Positions 61,748-64,000 of a stretch of DNA of 64,000 nucleotides are shown one piece after another (the first letter of the stretch is position 1; every line of letters begins with the position of its first letter). Source of the DNA: Pseudomonas mandelii. Its GTDB lineage: Bacteria; Pseudomonadota; Gammaproteobacteria; Pseudomonadales; Pseudomonadaceae. Position numbers and translations under genes: made by a program. The stretch spans positions 1 through 64,000 of the forward strand of contig NZ_JAMYDU010000013.1 in NCBI RefSeq assembly GCF_024138395.1, given 5' to 3'. The notes beneath the pieces are model-generated. The model saw only the letters and a program-made list of their open reading frames with translations, was not told the DNA's origin and made no database searches.

Positions 61748-63332
61748 TGTCCAGGGCGACCGGCAGCATGTTCGGGTAGTCGAGGGTGTAATGCAGGCCG
61801 CGACTTTCCTTGCGCTCCATGGCTGACTGGATCATCAGCTCGGCCACCTGCGCCAGGTTACGCAACTCGATCAAATCCCGACTGACCTTGTAGTTGCTGT
61901 AGAACTCGTCGATTTCGTCCAGCAACAGTTGTACCCGGTGCTGAGCCCGTTGCAGGCGCTTGTTGGTGCGCACGATGCCGACATAGTCCCACATGAATCG
62001 CCGCAGTTCGTCCCAGTTATGCGCAATGATCACGTCTTCGTCAGAGTCGGTGACCTGGCTCGCATCCCAAATGGGCAGGGCGGTTGGTATCGATACTTCT
62101 GGCAACTGTTCAAGAATATCCGCCGCCGCCGAACGGGCGTAAACGAAACATTCCAGCAGCGAGTTGCTGGCCATGCGGTTGGCGCCATGCAGGCCGGTGA
62201 AGCTGGTTTCACCGATCGCATACAGGCCCGGCACGTCAGTGCGGCCCCGCTGGTCGACCATTACGCCGCCGCAGGTGTAGTGCGCCGCCGGCACCACCGG
62301 GATCGGTTGTTTGGTGATGTCGATGGAGAATTCCAGGCAGCGTTCATAGACCGTCGGGAAGTGCGTCTTGATGAAGTCTTCGGGCTTGTGGCTGATGTCC
62401 AGGTAGACACAGTCGATACCCAGGCGCTTCATTTCATGGTCGATGGCGCGGGCGACGATGTCCCGTGGTGCCAGCTCGGCCCGTGGATCGAAGCGCTGCA
62501 TGAAGCGTTCGCCGTTGGGCAGCTTCAGGTGGCCACCTTCGCCGCGCAGGGCTTCGGTGATCAGGAAACTCTTGGCTTGCGGGTGATAAAGGCAGGTGGG
62601 GTGGAACTGGTTGAACTCCAGGTTCGCCACCCGGCAGCCTGAACGCCAGGCCATGGCGATGCCATCACCGCAGGCGCCGTCGGGGTTACTGGTATAGAGG
62701 TAGACCTTTGCCGCGCCGCCCGATGCAAGGATCACGAAACGCGCGCCGTAGGTGTCGACTTCACCGGTGCCGCGGTTGAGCACATAGGCGCCGAGACAAC
62801 GGTCGCCTTCAAGGCCCAGGCGCTTTTCGGTGATCAGATCGACCGCGACTCGCTGCTCCAGCAGTTCGATGTTGGGACGCTGCTTGGCCTGATCGAGCAG
62901 GGTTCTGAAGATCGCCGCGCCCGTCGCATCGGCAGCGTGGATGATGCGCCGATGGCTATGACCGCCTTCGCGGGTCAGGTGAAACTCGAAACCACCGTCT
63001 TCAGTGCCGGACTGTTCATCGCGGGTAAAGGGCACGCCTTGGTCGATCAACCATTGAATGGCTTCTCTGCTGTGCTCGACCGTAAAGCGCACGGCGTCTT
63101 CATGGCACAGGCCACCGCCGGCGTTGAGGGTGTCATCGACGTGGGATTCGACAGTGTCGGTGTCATCCAGAACGGCAGCGACACCGCCCTGGGCCCAGAA
63201 GGTTGAGCCATTGGCGAGGTCGCCTTTGCTCAATACGGCGATGCGCAAATGACCGGGCAAGGTCAGCGCAAGGCTCAAGCCGGCAGCACCGCTGCCAATT
63301 ACCAGAACATCGTGTTGAAACTGTTGGCTCAT
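61716..63332 (-). CDS. nadB: L-aspartate oxidase
   Basis: A 538-residue flavoenzyme that makes iminoaspartate, the first step of NAD synthesis. FAD loop GSGAAGLS (13-18 region), HSREAIQWLIDQGVPF, and the C-terminal TCGGVMVDQRGRTDVPGLYAIGE with GLHGANRMASNSLLE are typical. Start at 63332 gives the length of P. aeruginosa NadB. A possible promoter (TTGTGC at 63438-63443, TATACT at 63417-63422, 15 bp apart on the minus strand) lies upstream. Confidence 0.95.
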   Translation of the reverse strand: MSQQFQHDVLVIGSGAAGLSLALTLPGHLRIAVLSKGDLANGSTFWAQGGVAAVLDDTDTVESHVDDTLNAGGGLCHEDAVRFTVEHSREAIQWLIDQGVPFTRDEQSGTEDGGFEFHLTREGGHSHRRIIHAADATGAAIFRTLLDQAKQRPNIELLEQRVAVDLITEKRLGLEGDRCLGAYVLNRGTGEVDTYGARFVILASGGAAKVYLYTSNPDGACGDGIAMAWRSGCRVANLEFNQFHPTCLYHPQAKSFLITEALRGEGGHLKLPNGERFMQRFDPRAELAPRDIVARAIDHEMKRLGIDCVYLDISHKPEDFIKTHFPTVYERCLEFSIDITKQPIPVVPAAHYTCGGVMVDQRGRTDVPGLYAIGETSFTGLHGANRMASNSLLECFVYARSAAADILEQLPEVSIPTALPIWDASQVTDSDEDVIIAHNWDELRRFMWDYVGIVRTNKRLQRAQHRVQLLLDEIDEFYSNYKVSRDLIELRNLAQVAELMIQSAMERKESRGLHYTLDYPNMLPVALDTILVPPTYAD

Positions 63333-63892
63333 TTCAGGATTCCGCTCAAAGCGACCCGGGTCGGGGTTGGCGCAAGACAGCTGGATCGGCGAGTCAAGAC
63401 AGCCACACAGCCCACTAGTATATAGAGGGGGGGAGCGGCACAATAGCCGGGCCAGCATGGCATTGTGAAACTACTATGACGGAAAAGTCTGAGCGCTTCG
63501 TCGGAAGTTTTTTGGACTGCTTCGGCGACAAAACGACTGTATCGTGGATTTAACAGTCTTTTTCTCTTCACGGTTGCACAATGTCGGTTTCGGGCAGCTA
63601 TAAATATGGAACTTTTGCCAAAGGCCCAAGATCAATAGACGGTTGCCTGAAACAAGGGACAGCGTCGGCTTCGGTGCGGGACTTGCGGTTGGGTCCTTAG
63701 CTGGCGAATCCGATGACAAGATTATTCGCGCAGCCGGGTTGTTCCGCGCTGCGCTTTTCGTGCGTGCCAAATCAGAGCCCGCAGGAAACTTGCTTGGAGG
63801 GGGGGAGAACTTTTGCGAAAAGCCCGAGTCTATGTTTGCAAGTCTGGTCGTTCAGTGATGCAAGCCTCCTCCGAGCTTATCGAGGAGTGTTC
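63333..63892. promoter_or_regulatory. nadB-algU divergent control region with two AlgU-type promoters
   Basis: A 560-bp gap without credible genes. On the plus strand GAACTT at 63807-63812 is followed after 16 bp by TCTAT at 63829-63833, a good AlgU (sigma-22/RpoE) promoter about 60 bp before algU. A second GAACTT at 63609-63614 is followed after 17 bp by TCAAT at 63632-63636. Autoregulated AlgU promoters are known in P. aeruginosa. Confidence 0.6.
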
Positions 63893-64000
63893 ATGCTAAC
63901 CCAGGAAGAGGATCAGCAGCTGGTCGAACGCGTTCAACGCGGCGACAAGCGAGCTTTCGATCTGCTAGTGCTGAAATACCAGCACAAAATTCTCGGGTTG
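63893..64000 (+). CDS. algU: RNA polymerase sigma factor AlgU (RpoE), 5' part only
   Basis: The first 36 codons are visible: MLTQEEDQQLVERVQRGDKR then AFDLLVLKYQHKILGL, the unmistakable N-terminus (region 1.2-2.1) of AlgU/RpoE. GAGGAG lies 7 bases before the ATG. The gene is cut by the window end and should be followed by mucA and mucB. AlgU controls envelope stress and alginate. Confidence 0.95.
   Translation, partial: MLTQEEDQQLVERVQRGDKRAFDLLVLKYQHKILGL

Noticed and set aside
63643..63858. 71-codon open frame upstream of algU
   Set aside because: It overlaps a predicted AlgU promoter, lacks a good ribosome site and matches no family I know.

Overview
The window is chromosomal DNA from a member of the Pseudomonas fluorescens group. 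The support is several proteins that read almost residue for residue like known pseudomonad proteins (XenB, PhaG, FosA, Ung, NadB, the AlgU N-terminus), the high GC content, and a dense scatter of REP-type inverted repeats between genes. Genes are tightly packed and there is no prophage, insertion sequence or CRISPR array.

Layout. 0-5 kb: XenB ene-reductase, an ArsR-regulated MFS exporter, an AcpH-like phosphodiesterase and the ornithine-lipid pair olsB-olsA. 5-16 kb: an acyl-CoA dehydrogenase-like protein, a serine hydrolase, a YceI protein, a phospholipase D-type cardiolipin synthase, periplasmic beta-glucosidase BglX, a LemA-TPM-TPM cluster and a methyltransferase. 16-25 kb: PfpI protein, a DapA-like/class II aldolase pair with a divergent XRE-cupin regulator and a clear palindromic operator, a SIR2-like DUF4917 protein, an iron alcohol dehydrogenase, FosA, a LysE exporter and a PAS-GAF-GGDEF diguanylate cyclase. 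25-30 kb: small stress-type genes (KGG, DUF4142, low-affinity iron permease, lipoprotein), two PixA/AidA inclusion-body proteins, Tam, and a HicAB toxin-antitoxin pair whose 59-residue toxin gene starts with GTG. 30-36 kb: a five-gene alternative cytochrome c oxidase with a di-haem subunit II. 36-39 kb: tRNA-Gly(CCC), PhaG, RsuA and a small cysteine-rich protein.

39-49 kb is the most coherent system. An ABC transporter, two DUF1989 proteins, a biotin 'urea carboxylase' and allophanate hydrolase lie behind a guanidine-I (ykkC) riboswitch, so the substrate is most likely guanidine rather than urea. Upstream is a near-consensus sigma-54 promoter with NtrC-like half-sites, and the riboswitch contains a 10-nt segment perfectly complementary to the first gene's ribosome binding site. 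A complete REP hairpin sits in frame inside the carboxylase gene and adds 27 codons.

49-64 kb: two paralogous Tyr-rich lipoproteins, an enoyl-CoA hydratase family protein, Ung, the tricarboxylate transporter tctCBA with an AbrB-type membrane protein and the TctDE two-component system. The OpdH-type porin expected at the head of tctCBA is reduced to a remnant of its two ends. Then come an HDOD protein, YgfZ, SdhE, YgfX, NadB, and the start of algU, cut by the window edge. Functions come from motif recognition by eye; no database search was run.
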